The notes under the pieces were generated by a model. That model ran no database searches, was not told the DNA's origin, and was given only the letters and a program-made list of their open reading frames with translations. A program made the position numbers and the translations under genes. DNA of 64,000 bases from the NCBI RefSeq assembly GCF_026745355.1, contig NC_079206.1:47829261-47893260 (forward strand), read 5' to 3'. The DNA is from Beta vulgaris subsp. vulgaris. Its lineage: Eukaryota; Streptophyta; Magnoliopsida; Caryophyllales; Amaranthaceae. Shown in pieces: positions 46,661 through 57,620 of the stretch. Position 1 is the first letter of the stretch, and every line of letters starts with the position of its first letter.

Positions 46661-46960
46661 CTAGTCGAAGAGCTCAGAATACTTCTTTCTCATCTCGTCT
46701 TCAGCCTCCCAGGTAGCCTCTTTGGTACGCTGGTTAGACCACAAAACCTTGAGTATCTTTACATCTTTATTTGTTGTACTCCTCACCTTAGAGTCTAAGA
46801 TCTTTACTGGTCTCTCTTCAAAAGAAAGCGTCTCATCCACTTCTATAATCTCCGGATCTAATACGTGAGACTTATTGGGCACATATCTCTTTAGTTGGGA
46901 TACATGGAACACATTATGCACCTTTCCCAAGTTCTTCGGCAAATCCAAATCATAAGCCAA
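46661..46960 (-). pseudogene. Gypsy-2 integrase C-terminus with chromodomain
   Basis: It reads LGKVHNVFHVSQLKRYVP, the junction before the chromodomain, then ILDSKVRSTTNKDVKILKVL and WSNQRTKEATWEAEDEM ending KKYSELF. The WEAEDEM-type helix closes a chromodomain, which in chromoviruses directs integration to heterochromatin. The frame differs from that of the integrase core, and the usual 60-70 residues between them are missing, so an internal deletion of about 200 bp is likely near 46955. Confidence 0.85.
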
Positions 46961-47800
46961 TCATTTGCGGTCCCAAAGTAACCGTCTCGCTAATATCATT
47001 CCAGCATAATGGACTGTGACATTTCCGGCCGTATAGAGCTTCATAAGGAGCCATCTTAATGCTAGAATGGTAGCTATTGTTGTATGAGAATTCTATTAAA
47101 GCCAACATCTCATCCCAAGTCTTAGGGTAATCTAAGGCACACACCCTCAACATATCCTCGAGAGTCTGAATGGTTCTTTCCGATTGACCATCAGTTGTTG
47201 GATGAAAAGCTGTACTCTTAAGCACATCGGCCCCAAAAGCTTATTGTAATGCTTCCCAAAAATGAGATAAGAATCTTGAATCTCTATCAGACACAATAGT
47301 GGAAGGAACTCAAAGATGCCTCACCACTTGGTCCACATATACTTTACCACACTGTTCCATCGACCAATTGTCCTTCGTTGGAACAAATTTTGCTACCTTA
47401 GTTAGTCTATCTACGATCACCCGCACTTTGGTGAATCCTTTTGCTGTCTTGGGAAGACCTACAACGAAATCCATCGCCATGTCATCCTATTTCCACTCAG
47501 GCACTGGTAACGGTTGAATCGTCCCTTGAGGTCTCTTGTGTTCGCTCTTCACCTTCTAACAAGTCAAACACCTAGCAACAAATTCAGCTACTTCTCTTTC
47601 CATATTGTTCCACCAGAACATTAACTTCAAGTCCTTATATAATTTATCCCCTCCAGGGTGGATAGAATAAGTCATGTTGTTCCCTTCTTTCATCACTTTT
47701 TCTTTCAACTCGGTGCAACTTGACGGTATGCACCACCTTCCATTGAATCGGACACTTCCATCATCATGGATACTAAATTCCTTTGTCTTTTTCTCCTCGA
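46950..47800 (-). pseudogene. Gypsy-2 integrase core (broken)
   Basis: Zinc site [12 protein letters not shown] with CLTC (about 47560-47670), then MDFVVGLPK, IVSDRDSRFLSHFWEAL and [19 protein letters not shown] give the D, D and E catalytic residues. [10 protein letters not shown] follows. Stops occur after CLTC, in VPEWK, after VVRHL and in EALQ. Most look like single-base changes of Gln, Trp or similar codons. Confidence 0.85.
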
Positions 47801-49480
47801 TCAGCTTCTTTATCTTCTCCATTTCCTCATTCCCTTCTTGAGCCTTTAAAATCTCTTCATTCAATGCTGACTGGATTGAAATGGCATTTAAGCATGCTTC
47901 CACTCCACTACTCCCAACAACTTCAATGTTGAGCTTCCTAAACTCGTCACACAACTTATCTGGAAGTATCAAAGTACTTAAACTATGGCTAGACTTACGA
48001 CTTAACGCGTCGGCAACGACGTTTGCCTTTCCTTCATGATATAAGATCTCAATATCGTAGTCATTCACCAACTCTAACCATCTTCTCTGCCTCATATTCA
48101 AATCTTTATGAGTATACAAATACTTCAGACTCTTGTGATCTGTATACAACTTCACCTTCACTCCATATAAGTAGTGTCGCCAAATCTTCAAAGCAAACAC
48201 TATTGCGGCTAATTCTAGATCATGGGTTGGGTAATTCACTTCGTACGGTTTCAATTGCCTAGAAGCGTAGGCTATAACCTTACAATTTCGCATTAACACA
48301 CACCCTAAACCATTTTTCAAAGCGTCACTATATACCTCCAACTCAACATTTTCCTCTGGCAACGTCAAAATCGGAGCTGTAGTCAAAAACTCCTTAAGCT
48401 TCTTAAAGGCTTTCTCACACTCCTCAGTCCATATGAACTTCGTATCCTTCTTCATCAGACTAGTCATTGGTTTAGCTATCCTCAAAAAATCCTTCACAAA
48501 ACGTCTATAGTAGCCAGCTAGACCCAAGAAACTGCTTATATAAGTAATATTCCTAGGTGTAGGCCATTCACTCACTGTGGTTATCTTCGCTGGATCTACG
48601 AAAATTCCCTTCTGTTGACATAATGTGGTCAAGAAACGTCACTTCTTCCATCCAAAATTCACACTTTGAGAACTTTGCGTAAAACTGATTCTCCCTAAGT
48701 GTGGATAATACCAATCTTAAATGCTCTTCATGCTCCTCCTTGTTCTTTGAGTAGATAAGGATGTCATTGATGAATACGACTACAAATTTGTCCAAATACT
48801 CTCGAAACACTCTATTCATGAGGTCCATAAACATCGTTGGTGCATTGGTTAAACCAAATGGCATCACGGTGAACTCATAGTGACCATACCTCGTCCTAAA
48901 GGCAGTCTTTGGTATGTCCTTCTCCCCAATCTGCAATTGGTGATACCCTGACCTCAAATCTATCTTTGAAAATATTCCAGCTCCTCTTAATTGATCAAAT
49001 AGGTCGGCAATCCTCTGTAACGTATACTTATTTTTAATAGTCACCTTGTTGAGATCTCTATAACCGATACATAGCCTCAAGCTCCCATCCTTCTTCTTCA
49101 CGAACAAAACAGGCGCTCCTCATGGGGAATAACTAGGTCTAATGTACCCTTTCTTGAGTAATTCCTCTAGTTGCTTGTTGAGCTCCTTCATCTCTGCTGG
49201 AGCCATTCTATAGGGTGCTTTTGATATAGGGGCAGTTCCAGGAACTAAGTATATGGTGAATTATAACTCCCTTTGAGGTGGCATTCCTGGAATATCTTCC
49301 GGAAATACGTATGGAAACTCATTCACTACTTTCACATGCTCTATCTTAAGCTTATCTTCTTCCAACCTCTGCACACTACACAAAAATAACGAAGCTCCCC
49401 TCTGCACTTGCTTCACCAAACTCAAGGCTGAAATGATCTTAATTCTACCTTCTTGTGGTTTAGTCTTGAAAGTCACCTTT
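47801..49480 (-). pseudogene. Gypsy-2 reverse transcriptase and RNase H (broken)
   Basis: [22 protein letters not shown] (about 49240), [55 protein letters not shown], and active site [11 protein letters not shown]. The first Asp of the usual FIDD box is Asn (codon at 48766-48768). RNase [59 protein letters not shown]. Stops include Trp to TGA just before FVKKKDG, and a frameshift near 48600 joins RT to RNase H. Confidence 0.88.
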
Positions 49481-50090
49481 TTCCATTCTTATTCCTCAAT
49501 CTCACTTTTTGTTCTACACAAATAATCTCGGCTTTATACTCCTTAAGCCAATCCATTCCTAAAATGATCTCCAAGTCTTCCAATGGAAACTCTATGAGGT
49601 TGGTTTCAAAGTCTACATCCCCAATTCTCACAAGGACGTTCTCATATACTCTTGAACAAGTTACTACTTCCCCAGATGGTAACATAATAGGAATTTCAAC
49701 ATCCTTAGGGTTTTCTAAGCCATATTTTGAAACAACTAACTTTAAAACGAATGAACGTTCGGCTCCTGAATCAAATAAAGCTTTAACAAAAGTGGAATTA
49801 ATAGAAACATTACCCGTAACTACGTCCTTGGACGTCTCAGCTTCTCTAGCACTTATAACATTCAATCTAGCAACTGCAGACACACTAGGGCCAGCTCCAC
49901 TCAAAACAGTCTTGTTGTTCCCACCTTGATAGTTGTTGCCTCCTGATTGGTTTCGATTGCCCTGTCCAAACTGGTTTCCGCTCTTGCCCTTGTCGGTCTT
50001 CAACTCAGGGTTCTTGGAGAAGCACTCATACTTCGGTGACCCAATTTGTGGCAATAGTTACACTCCACCAGCTTTCCTTCACAATCCTTT
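49473..50090 (-). pseudogene. Gypsy-2 zinc knuckle and protease (frameshifted)
   Basis: After a second knuckle CNYCHKLGHRS (about 50055-50090, cut by a frameshift) the frame gives a Gln/Asn/Gly linker, then the protease with FVKALFDSGAERSFV (active-site DSGA), VRIGDVDFETNLIEFPL and LEIILGMDWLKEY, all standard for gypsy proteases. The frame ends at NKNGKR and pol continues in another frame. Confidence 0.85.
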
Positions 50091-50935
50091 CCAGGATGAT
50101 GTAGGGCACCTCTTGCAGAAATACACGCGTTCGTCTCCTTTCTTTCCCTTATTAGAACCATTTCCACCCTTCTGTGGTTGATATTGGCCTCCATTCCTTT
50201 GGCCATTAGATTGTCCTCCTTGGTGAAAGTTATTTTGAGGCTTGAACTTCTTGTCGTTCCTCTGGAAATTCTGACTAGGATTCTCCTTCTTCTTGTTGTT
50301 TGAGCTCTCAACTCCAGCTTGTTTCAAATAGGAACCTAAATGAGCAGCTCTATCGTACACTTCCTCTAAGGTCCTGAAAGTTGAACCTCCTAGACCAAGC
50401 TTCACTTCAAGACTAAGTCCAGTCTCGAACCTAATAGCCTTTCTTTCCTCAGTGGGTACTAACTCTGGAGCAAACTTCATCAATCCTACAAATTCTCATA
50501 GTACTGCTCCACAGTCATGTTACCTTGCTTCAACTCATCAAACTCAGTGGCCTTTTGCCTCCTCAAGAAATTGGGATAAAATCTCTCGTTCATAGCTACT
50601 CCGAAAGCCTTCCAATCAAAGTCAGTCCTCGCCATTAACGTCTCCTTATGTTGCGACCACCAAAAGTCGGCTTCCTCCTTGAGGTAATATGCAGCTATAG
50701 CTACCTTCCTATTATCTGGACATTGGATATCATCAAATAGCTTCTCAAAATCCCTAAACCAACTCTCAAGCTTAACAGGATCACCCTTCCCATCATAAGA
50801 AGGCAGTTTACTATCACTAACCCTCTTAAACCAATCAACATACTTCTTCCTCGAAGGACGTCTTCTAGCTAAATTCGTAGTCACTCGGACCAAATTCCTC
50901 AGCTGAGCATCAACTCTAGCGTTTCTACCGGCCAT
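50079..50935 (-). pseudogene. Gypsy-2 gag (frameshifted)
   Basis: Start ATG 50933-50935 (MAGRNARVDAQL). The Gag domain is seen in LPSYDGKGDPVKLESWFRDF, AAYYLKEEADFWWSQHKE, FYPNFLRRQKATEFDELKQG and MTVEQYYENL. The frame breaks near 50486 and resumes with MKFAPELVPTEERKAIRFE, then a basic Gln/Asn-rich tail and the first knuckle CKRC. It would form the particle and bind RNA if intact. Confidence 0.88.
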
Positions 50936-51373
50936 TGATCTACCCAAGAAAAAAAAAATTGACTTAAAAATCGCTTATTGACCCTCAATACAGGTCAAAA
51001 CTACTAAGCAAATGCCATGCTGATATTTAATTCTCACTTTCCTTTCTAATGGACTTTTATACTAACTCTCTTACTAGAGTAGTAGATCAAAACAAAACTA
51101 GCACTACTTTGTAGTCATACTCCACCTTTTAGTCCAAACTGGACTCCATGCAAGTAGAATATTTCAATCACGTTGCAATCAAGCACTTAGTCACATAAAA
51201 CACATCAAAAGTGCTACTAGAACATAGAACGCTTACTAATCGAAGACACATAAAGGCTTAGTGACTAATGCGATGCAATGTACATATGCATATGCAATTC
51301 CCTTCCCTTTTTGCAATTCGACCTTGAAATACATTTAAGTTTAAAAACTTTTGCAAAATAAGGTAATAAAAAC

Positions 51374-51391
51374 CTTGGAGCTCTGGTAACC
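51374..51391 (-). promoter_or_regulatory. Primer binding site of Gypsy-2, initiator tRNA-Met type
   Basis: On the minus strand TGGTTACCAGAGCTCC follows the 5' LTR after four bases. It fits the usual TGGTATCAGAGC site with one inserted base and one change. Confidence 0.65.
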
Positions 51392-52525
51392 ACTTTGTAA
51401 CACCCCCACGACTCCTCCTTTTATAAACTAGGAGAAATTGCGGGAGTTGTTATGCCACGCATGATAATACGTATGGCTAATCAGAGAATACATCGGAAGT
51501 CTTTTAAAATAATCTGAAAATACTTTAATACAACTGAAACACGAAAGTATAAATGAGTTACAAACTCGGAGACGATCCCATACTAGTCCCATCTTCAAAA
51601 CAAGTCAAACCTTGACCCCATTGGTCAAGTAAAGTCAAATATAAAATTCAAGATAACATAAATAAGAAAGTACTCGTGTACTAAAACTCCCATCCAAATG
51701 CTTATGATTTCCATGCACATCAAGAACTTGTACCTACAACATCTTCTCTAAACTCTGCTCGCCAAATGGGTCATCACAGGGTCGTTGAGGAAAAACAACA
51801 ACCAAAAGAAAACAAAGAAACACATACATCAGCAACGCTGAGTACATAACACAACTTAACTAATGCGAATAATAATGCATGCAATCCTCAACAACTTCGG
51901 CTTGCTCTTGTTATGACTCTACATGCGACAAACATATAACTATACTTACTAAATACTTCCTTTTAATATTATTTGGCAATGAACGGGCACTGTCCTCCTC
52001 TTGGAGTCATACAGCTACTATTCCTTGTGTAAGAGATCTCACACCTCTTACTAAAGTTCCATGAACTTTAAATAACTTGACTCGAGAAATTTAAGCTTGT
52101 TAGTAATGAACGACGGTGAGAGTGAGCCTCTAGACTCAACATCTCAGAGATAAAGAATACGAGTGACACCTAGTCCACTCAAAGATCTAGATAATTGGAA
52201 GTCCATAAACTTGCTTGATAAAATAAAAGCATTAGCATCGTCATGCTAAGCTATATGCAGGAGTATAATTTCACACTAACTCTTCCCTTATGTTCAATAC
52301 TCATGGGGGATCCATGCCAAGAGTTTTATTGCCAAAGCCCATTATGTGAGACGCCATCACGATAATACATCTAGCAAATAAATCAATTTCTTATCTTTCT
52401 TTAACAAGTGAATGCAACAAACACCATAATTAACTCAATTCTAAATTCTTTGATACCTTGCTCATCTTATTACTTTAATGACTCCATGAGTCCTTTTCTT
52501 ACTTTCTTAAGAATCCATGATCCAA

Positions 52526-52802
52526 TCAATTGAGTCCTTGCTCAATGATGCAACTACTTATGAGTCCTTGCTCAATACCTTTAACTTGTGAGACCTTGCT
52601 CAATAACTTGAAAACTTGTGAGACCTTGCTCAATAACTTGAAAACTTGTGAGACCTTGCTCAACAAAATATAACTTCTCATGAGACCTTGCTCAATAATA
52701 TATAAAACTTCTAATGAGACCATGCCCAATAAAATATATAACCTCAAATGAGACCATGCTCAATAAAATATATAACCTCAAATGAGACCATGCTCAATAA
52801 AA
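52526..52802. repeat. LTR minisatellite GAGACC(T/A)TGCTCAATAA, right copy
   Basis: The same 28-33-bp units as in the other LTR, with small differences in unit length and sequence. Confidence 0.8.
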
Positions 52803-53841
52803 TATTCTCAGGCAAGCCTTAGCTTCAAGAGTAACTTTAATAACTTTAATCATGCTCAAAATCAATATTCATCAATCACATGCTTTTCAAATATAGGAAT
52901 AACTTAAAAGTTCCATTCCTAATCTCCTTTCTAAGTTCTCAACATGTACTGAAACAATTACATGGCATAACCCTCTCCTTACTCCTCATGCTCAATAAAC
53001 TAAATAACCTTTGAAACTACTAAAGTCAAGGTCAAAGTGTACGTACCTTGATTACACAAAAATCAACAGTCAAAAGTTTGACTAGCTTTAATTATGCTTG
53101 AAACCTACCAACAATAAAATACTATCAATTAGTACTTCCATCAACAATTCAAAGCTACTAATAAATAAAAATCAGCATTTTAAAAAATAATAATAAAGCT
53201 GATTTTATTTTCCTTAAAATGCTTTAAGAACTATTTTGGGTCAAAATCTTGAAAACTTTTACTAGTGGGCAAAACCCACTATAAACTAGTATTTAAAACC
53301 TCCTAAAAATAATTATTTAACAACTTAAATACTGCTGTAATTTAATTAAAATAATAACAGAATTTATTAATTTTTTTTTTTACATGTGGTTCGAAAACCA
53401 CAACCCGGCGGCCACCACGAGCACCACCCGCACCACCACCGACGCAACAGTGGCAGGCGGCACTCATTGTGGCTCGCCATCGCCACCACTACGGGAAGTG
53501 GCCCAGGCAGTACCTCGCCGGTGCCCAGCCGGTGCCCCACCGCGACGGTGGCCGGAAAACTCAAGCCAAAAGAGGGGCAAAAGAGAGGGAGAAAAATAAG
53601 GAAGAAAACCCCAAAAATTTCAGAAAAATAATTACCTCTTTGCTTTCCTTTGATATTTGCAAGATCTTCCTACAATTTTAAAAAACAAAAACTAGATTAG
53701 AAGTTTGAACTTTGAAGAAATTTCTTGAAGAACTTACTTGAGGATGAATAAGGGTTTGAGAGAAAAACCCATCTTACTCTTTCTTTTGAAAAGGTGGCTA
53801 GTGAAAATGATGGAGAAAGATGGAAAACTTAGGGTTTCCCC

Positions 53842-53849
53842 CTTTTATA
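53842..53849 (-). promoter_or_regulatory. TATA box in the 5' LTR of Gypsy-2
   Basis: The minus strand reads ACTATAAAAGGGGGAAACCC about 2 kb before the LTR's inner end. The other LTR has TATTAAAG at the same place, so only the promoter copy keeps the consensus. Confidence 0.5.
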
Positions 53850-54781
53850 GTGGTAGTCAATTTGGGTAAAAGACCAAAATGCCCTTACTCATCAAATTAC
53901 TATAATACATTTGGTGATCAATTTCCAAAATAATATTCCTACTAATATTAATAAAATAATTTCTTGAAAATACTAAAATACTTCTTTGTGGAAATACTCA
54001 AATACTCTTTTGGTAAAATGACCAAAATACCCTTCTGCTCTTAAATACTGAAATTAAATAGCTTTAATAATTAAAATGATTAAAACTATTTAATTAAATG
54101 TCTTAAAATTATGGGGGATTGCAAAAATATTCATATTTAAATTTCGAGATGGATTTTTTAAATTTAGAGACAGATTTTAAAATCCGTCCCTAATTTTAAA
54201 ACCCGTCTCTAAATTAGAGACGAATTTTTAAAATCTGTCTCTAAATTAGAGACGAATTTTTAAAATCTGTCTCTAAATTAGAGACGAATATTTAAAATCT
54301 GTCCTTAAATTAAAGAAGTGCAATAAATTATTCATATTTAAATTTCGAGACGGATTTTAAGAATACGTCCCTAAATTAGAGACGGATTTTAAAAAATCCG
54401 TTCCTAAATTAGAGACGGATTTTGAAAATCCGTCTCTAAACTAAAGAAGTGCAATAAAATATTCATATTTAAATTTAGAGACGGATTATTTAAATCTATC
54501 TCTAACTTTAGAGACGGAGTTTAAAAATCCGTCCCTAAATCCGTCTCTAAATTAGAGACGGATTTTAAAAATTCGTCTCTAAATTAAAGAAGTACAATAA
54601 AATAATCATATTTAAATTTAGAGACGGATTTTTGAAATCCTTCCCTAAATTTAGAGATGGATTTAAAAATCTGTCTCTAAATAAATTTAGAGACGGATTA
54701 TCAATATTCTGTCTCTAAATTAGAAACGGATATATATCCGTCGCCAAAAATCCGTCGCTATATGAGCTTTTTTTTGTAGTG

Positions 54782-55370
54782 TACTCGTCATCTTGGTCTG
54801 ACAAGTTGTCACCTTGCATGAAACTCTCAATATATGAATGGCAAGTTCGCAAATGCAATCTGTCATGTCTTCCCTACTCGAGACAAGCTTATTGACAATG
54901 AAAATAAAGATATTGGAGAAGTCATGTCTCATGGAAGTGACTGACAAAAATGTCACGTTTGATGGAGACATCTTTATTAGAAGGTGGTCAACTGGTAGAT
55001 GTTGGTCAACCTGTAGATGTCTTGGCTGTTAAGGCGAAAGTTGACGATGCAAAATGTTGATGATGTGGTGAATGTCAATCTTGGTATTCTTTATGTGAAT
55101 CAAGTCAACACTAGAGAAAATGAAAATGTTAGAAAATTAATTTAATGATTTTAGTTTACAAGATTGAGATATTGAGGATGACTCCCTTTGTTGCGTTTGT
55201 TTTGTTGTCATCTTTGTGTTAAATTTAGTTTACCGTATTAGGTAGTTCCTTTGTTTAATTTGTGAATATGTGCATTTGTCATTTGCAAAGTTGTCAATTC
55301 AGTTGTCATTTCCACTTGTAATTATAGTTGCAGTTGTAGTTATTAGTTGTTAGTTGGTTTGATTTGCATT
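54782..55370 (+). pseudogene. Gypsy-3 3' internal region, possible relic of an antisense gene
   Basis: In position (between 3' LTR and pol, plus strand) this corresponds to the antisense gene of Gypsy-1. A 64-codon frame (54838-55032) and a neighbouring frame with LLEGGQLVDVG and VLAVKAKVDDA show no stops over short distances. I cannot show homology by eye, so this rests on position. Confidence 0.25.
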
Positions 55371-55472
55371 TGTAAGTTGTATGATTTGTAGTTGTAAGTT
55401 ATATTTGTAAGTTGTATGATTTGTGGTTGTAAGTTGTATGATTTGTGGTTGTAAGTTGTATGATTTGTAGTT
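55371..55472. repeat. TGTAAGTTGTATGATTTG minisatellite
   Basis: About four to five units of 22-23 bp (TTGTAAGTTGTATGATTTGT) in tandem. Confidence 0.85.
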
Positions 55473-55547
55473 GTTATCCACACCTTGACCAATGTATAGT
55501 TGGTCAAGTTGGAGATATCTAGAATGTCTGGTACAAGTGTCTTGTCG

Positions 55548-55695
55548 AGCCTGTCCCGTAGAAGGTCAGGACTTCAACATCTTCTACACGCCCCGTAGAA
55601 GGTTAGGTTTCTAGTTGTACATAATGTCATGTGAAGCCCGTCCCATAGAAGGTTAGGACTTTGACCACTTCCACCTGTCTCATGGAAGGTTAGGG
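55548..55695. repeat. Four-unit repeat with core CCCGTAGAAGGTTAGG
   Basis: GTCCCGTAGAAGGTCAGGAC and three variants recur every 40-55 bp. Not coding. Confidence 0.7.
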
Positions 55696-55949
55696 TTTCT
55701 TGTTGTCGATGATCTGCAAAATAACATGTTAGGAGCATTGATGTTTGTCAACAGGGCTTCGACACTTAAGTCAGTAATGATTCTCATCAAAATGTAATAT
55801 AAATGACAAAGAATAAGTTTTTTTTTTATAAAAGAAGAGATACTCTTTTAGGCGTGTGACATGTCTTAGTGTTTCTTTCGAGTATATGCGTTAACGTCTT
55901 GCAAATCTTGCAAAATAGATCGTGGTAATATACATAAAAATCAATTACT

Positions 55950-57620
55950 TATCTTTTCCAAAACCTTGTAAGCCACTTTGAGAAGTCATCAGTCGTGGCC
56001 AACATTAAGACTTTCTAGCCAGGTGCTTGAGGCAGCTTGCTCACTATGTCAATGCCCCACTTCATGAATGGTCATGGCGTCAAAGTGGGTTGAAGGACTT
56101 CATATGGCTGGTGCTCGACCGATGCGTGCGCTGGCATGCATCACACTTTTTGGCGATGTTTGCAGTGTTTTGTCGCATGGTGGTCCAATATTAACTCATA
56201 AAATGCACTTTTAAGGAGAGATTTCTCTCGACAGAGTGGTTGCCTCAGTGCCACGATACGTCTCCTCAAGCATTTGACATGCCTCTTAAGCTTCCACACA
56301 TCTAAGATATACACCTGAAATAGACACCTTAAACAAAACATCTTGAATTAGAACATAATGGGACACTTCTCATTTAGAATGCTCATGCGTCTTATTCCAA
56401 TGGAATGACACCATTCTCAAGCTACTCTACAAATGGCTTAGTCCATCCTCCGACCTTTGTAGGTGGACTTGACGGTCCGACTACGTCATGTTCATTATTG
56501 ATAATAAAAAGATCCTGCTCAATGGCAAGATATGCAAGATGTACAATAGGTACACTAGTCAACTTGGAACCTCTGAGGGAGGACCCCAAGCTTTTTAATG
56601 CGTATCCTTGAGAATTTTTTCCTTGAGGTACTTGTCTTATATTACAATACACGCAAACTTCTGTTAGACGCTGAACCACAACCAAATAGGCACTCATATT
56701 GGAATCTTTAGTTGCGTAGTCGCCATTTATTTGGCTAACAACGAGTAAAGAATCACAGCTTACCTCAAGACGTGTTAGTCTCCGACGGTAACCACACCTA
56801 AGTAGGGCATCGTACTATAACTCGTTGGTGGCTCGAAAGTCACATTGGATAACTTGAACAATTTCATCACCTTATTGGGATACCGACATGATTCCTAGAC
56901 CAGTACTCTGTAAATTAGTGTACAACATCCAGGTCTTCTAAGACCCATCATCTCCCAACATGTTGACTTCTTGGTTGGAAAGGGCTTGAAGTCCAGGCGT
57001 AAAGTCTAACACGAAGTTAACCAAAGCTTGTGACTTGATAGTTGTCCTAGGTTCATATTGGATGTCATAGGCACTAAGTTGGGTGGACTACTTCGCCATT
57101 TGACCTGTCAACTCCAGTTTTCTCAAGACAATCTTAGTTAGATAGTTAGTTTTCAGAATTATAGTATAGGACTCGACATAAGGACATAATTTCGTGGAGG
57201 ACACGACTAAAGCAAGTATTAGTTGATCTAAGTATGCATACCTGGTTTCGACATCGAGAAGGGATTTGCTAATATAATTCATAGGGATTTATTTATCATC
57301 TTTTTCTTGCATCAGGACTGTGCTGGTCGCGGTTTCAGATGCTGATAAGTGGAGTTGCAGTTTCTCTTCCGGCTCTGGCTTTAACAGTAGATCAGGTGGA
57401 TGTGTCAAGTACTCCTAGAGCTCATGTTTCTAGGTCCACTTCAAATTGGAGTTTTTTCTCAAGATGCATAGAACATATGACACTTGTTATATTCGACATG
57501 GGGACGGAACTATTTAGTGTGACTGCTCGACCGATCAGCATCATGACGTCTTTAGGACTTCTTATATTCGAAGACATTTTAGACAATATGTTATATATTA
57601 GTAAACAATGAAAAACCTTA
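55950..57620 (-). pseudogene. Gypsy-3 pol remnant: RNase H domains and start of integrase
   Basis: Homology to Gypsy-1 can be followed on the minus strand: ISKSLLDVETRYAYLDQLIL (first RNase H, about 57270) matches SKSLVDAETRYSSLEKLVLA; then LELTGQMAK; then second RNase H pieces; VPIVHLAYLA (about 56540) matches IPIVHLSSPA; and the integrase zinc region near 56150-56300. The integrase core ends at about 55985 and the rest is gone. RT is barely traceable past 57600. Many stops and frameshifts. Confidence 0.75.

Larger units (their letters stand above)
42966..54123 (-). mobile_element. Ty3/gypsy chromovirus, Tekay/Del-like (Gypsy-2)
   Basis: An 11.2-kb element with very long LTRs (3298 and 2728 bp; the left one carries a 562-bp MITE), flanked by perfect 5-bp duplications AAAAT (42961-42965, 54124-54128). 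Minus-strand order is gag, zinc knuckles, protease, RT, RNase H, integrase, C-terminal chromodomain. Long LTRs and the chromodomain suit the Tekay/Del clade. In a 423-bp sample at the inner LTR ends I counted 12 substitutions (2.8%). Frameshifts and stops in every domain, and an apparent deletion before the chromodomain, make it defective. Confidence 0.94.
51396..54123 (-). repeat. 5' LTR of Gypsy-2
   Basis: From TGTAACACCCCC to GGGGGATTGCA. It lacks the MITE present in the other LTR and so gives the empty-site sequence. Confidence 0.94.
42214..54781. mobile_element. Non-autonomous CACTA element made of palindromic repeats (CACTA-2), interrupted
   Basis: The ends are CACTACAAAAAAA and TTTTTTTGTAGTG; flanking triplets are TAG and TAC, an imperfect 3-bp duplication. 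Without the chromovirus and its duplication it is about 1.4 kb. Most of that is a run of units TTAGAGACGGATTTT followed by AAAATCCGTCTCTAA, each nearly its own reverse complement, on both sides of the chromovirus (42226-42390, 42690-42960 and 54140-54750). The last unit reads CCGTCGCTATA before the right end. No transposase is encoded. Confidence 0.88.

Noticed and set aside
54140..54750. CRISPR-like pattern of regularly spaced palindromic repeats
   Set aside because: The units are contiguous, without unique spacers, and lie within CACTA borders in a plant-type sequence.
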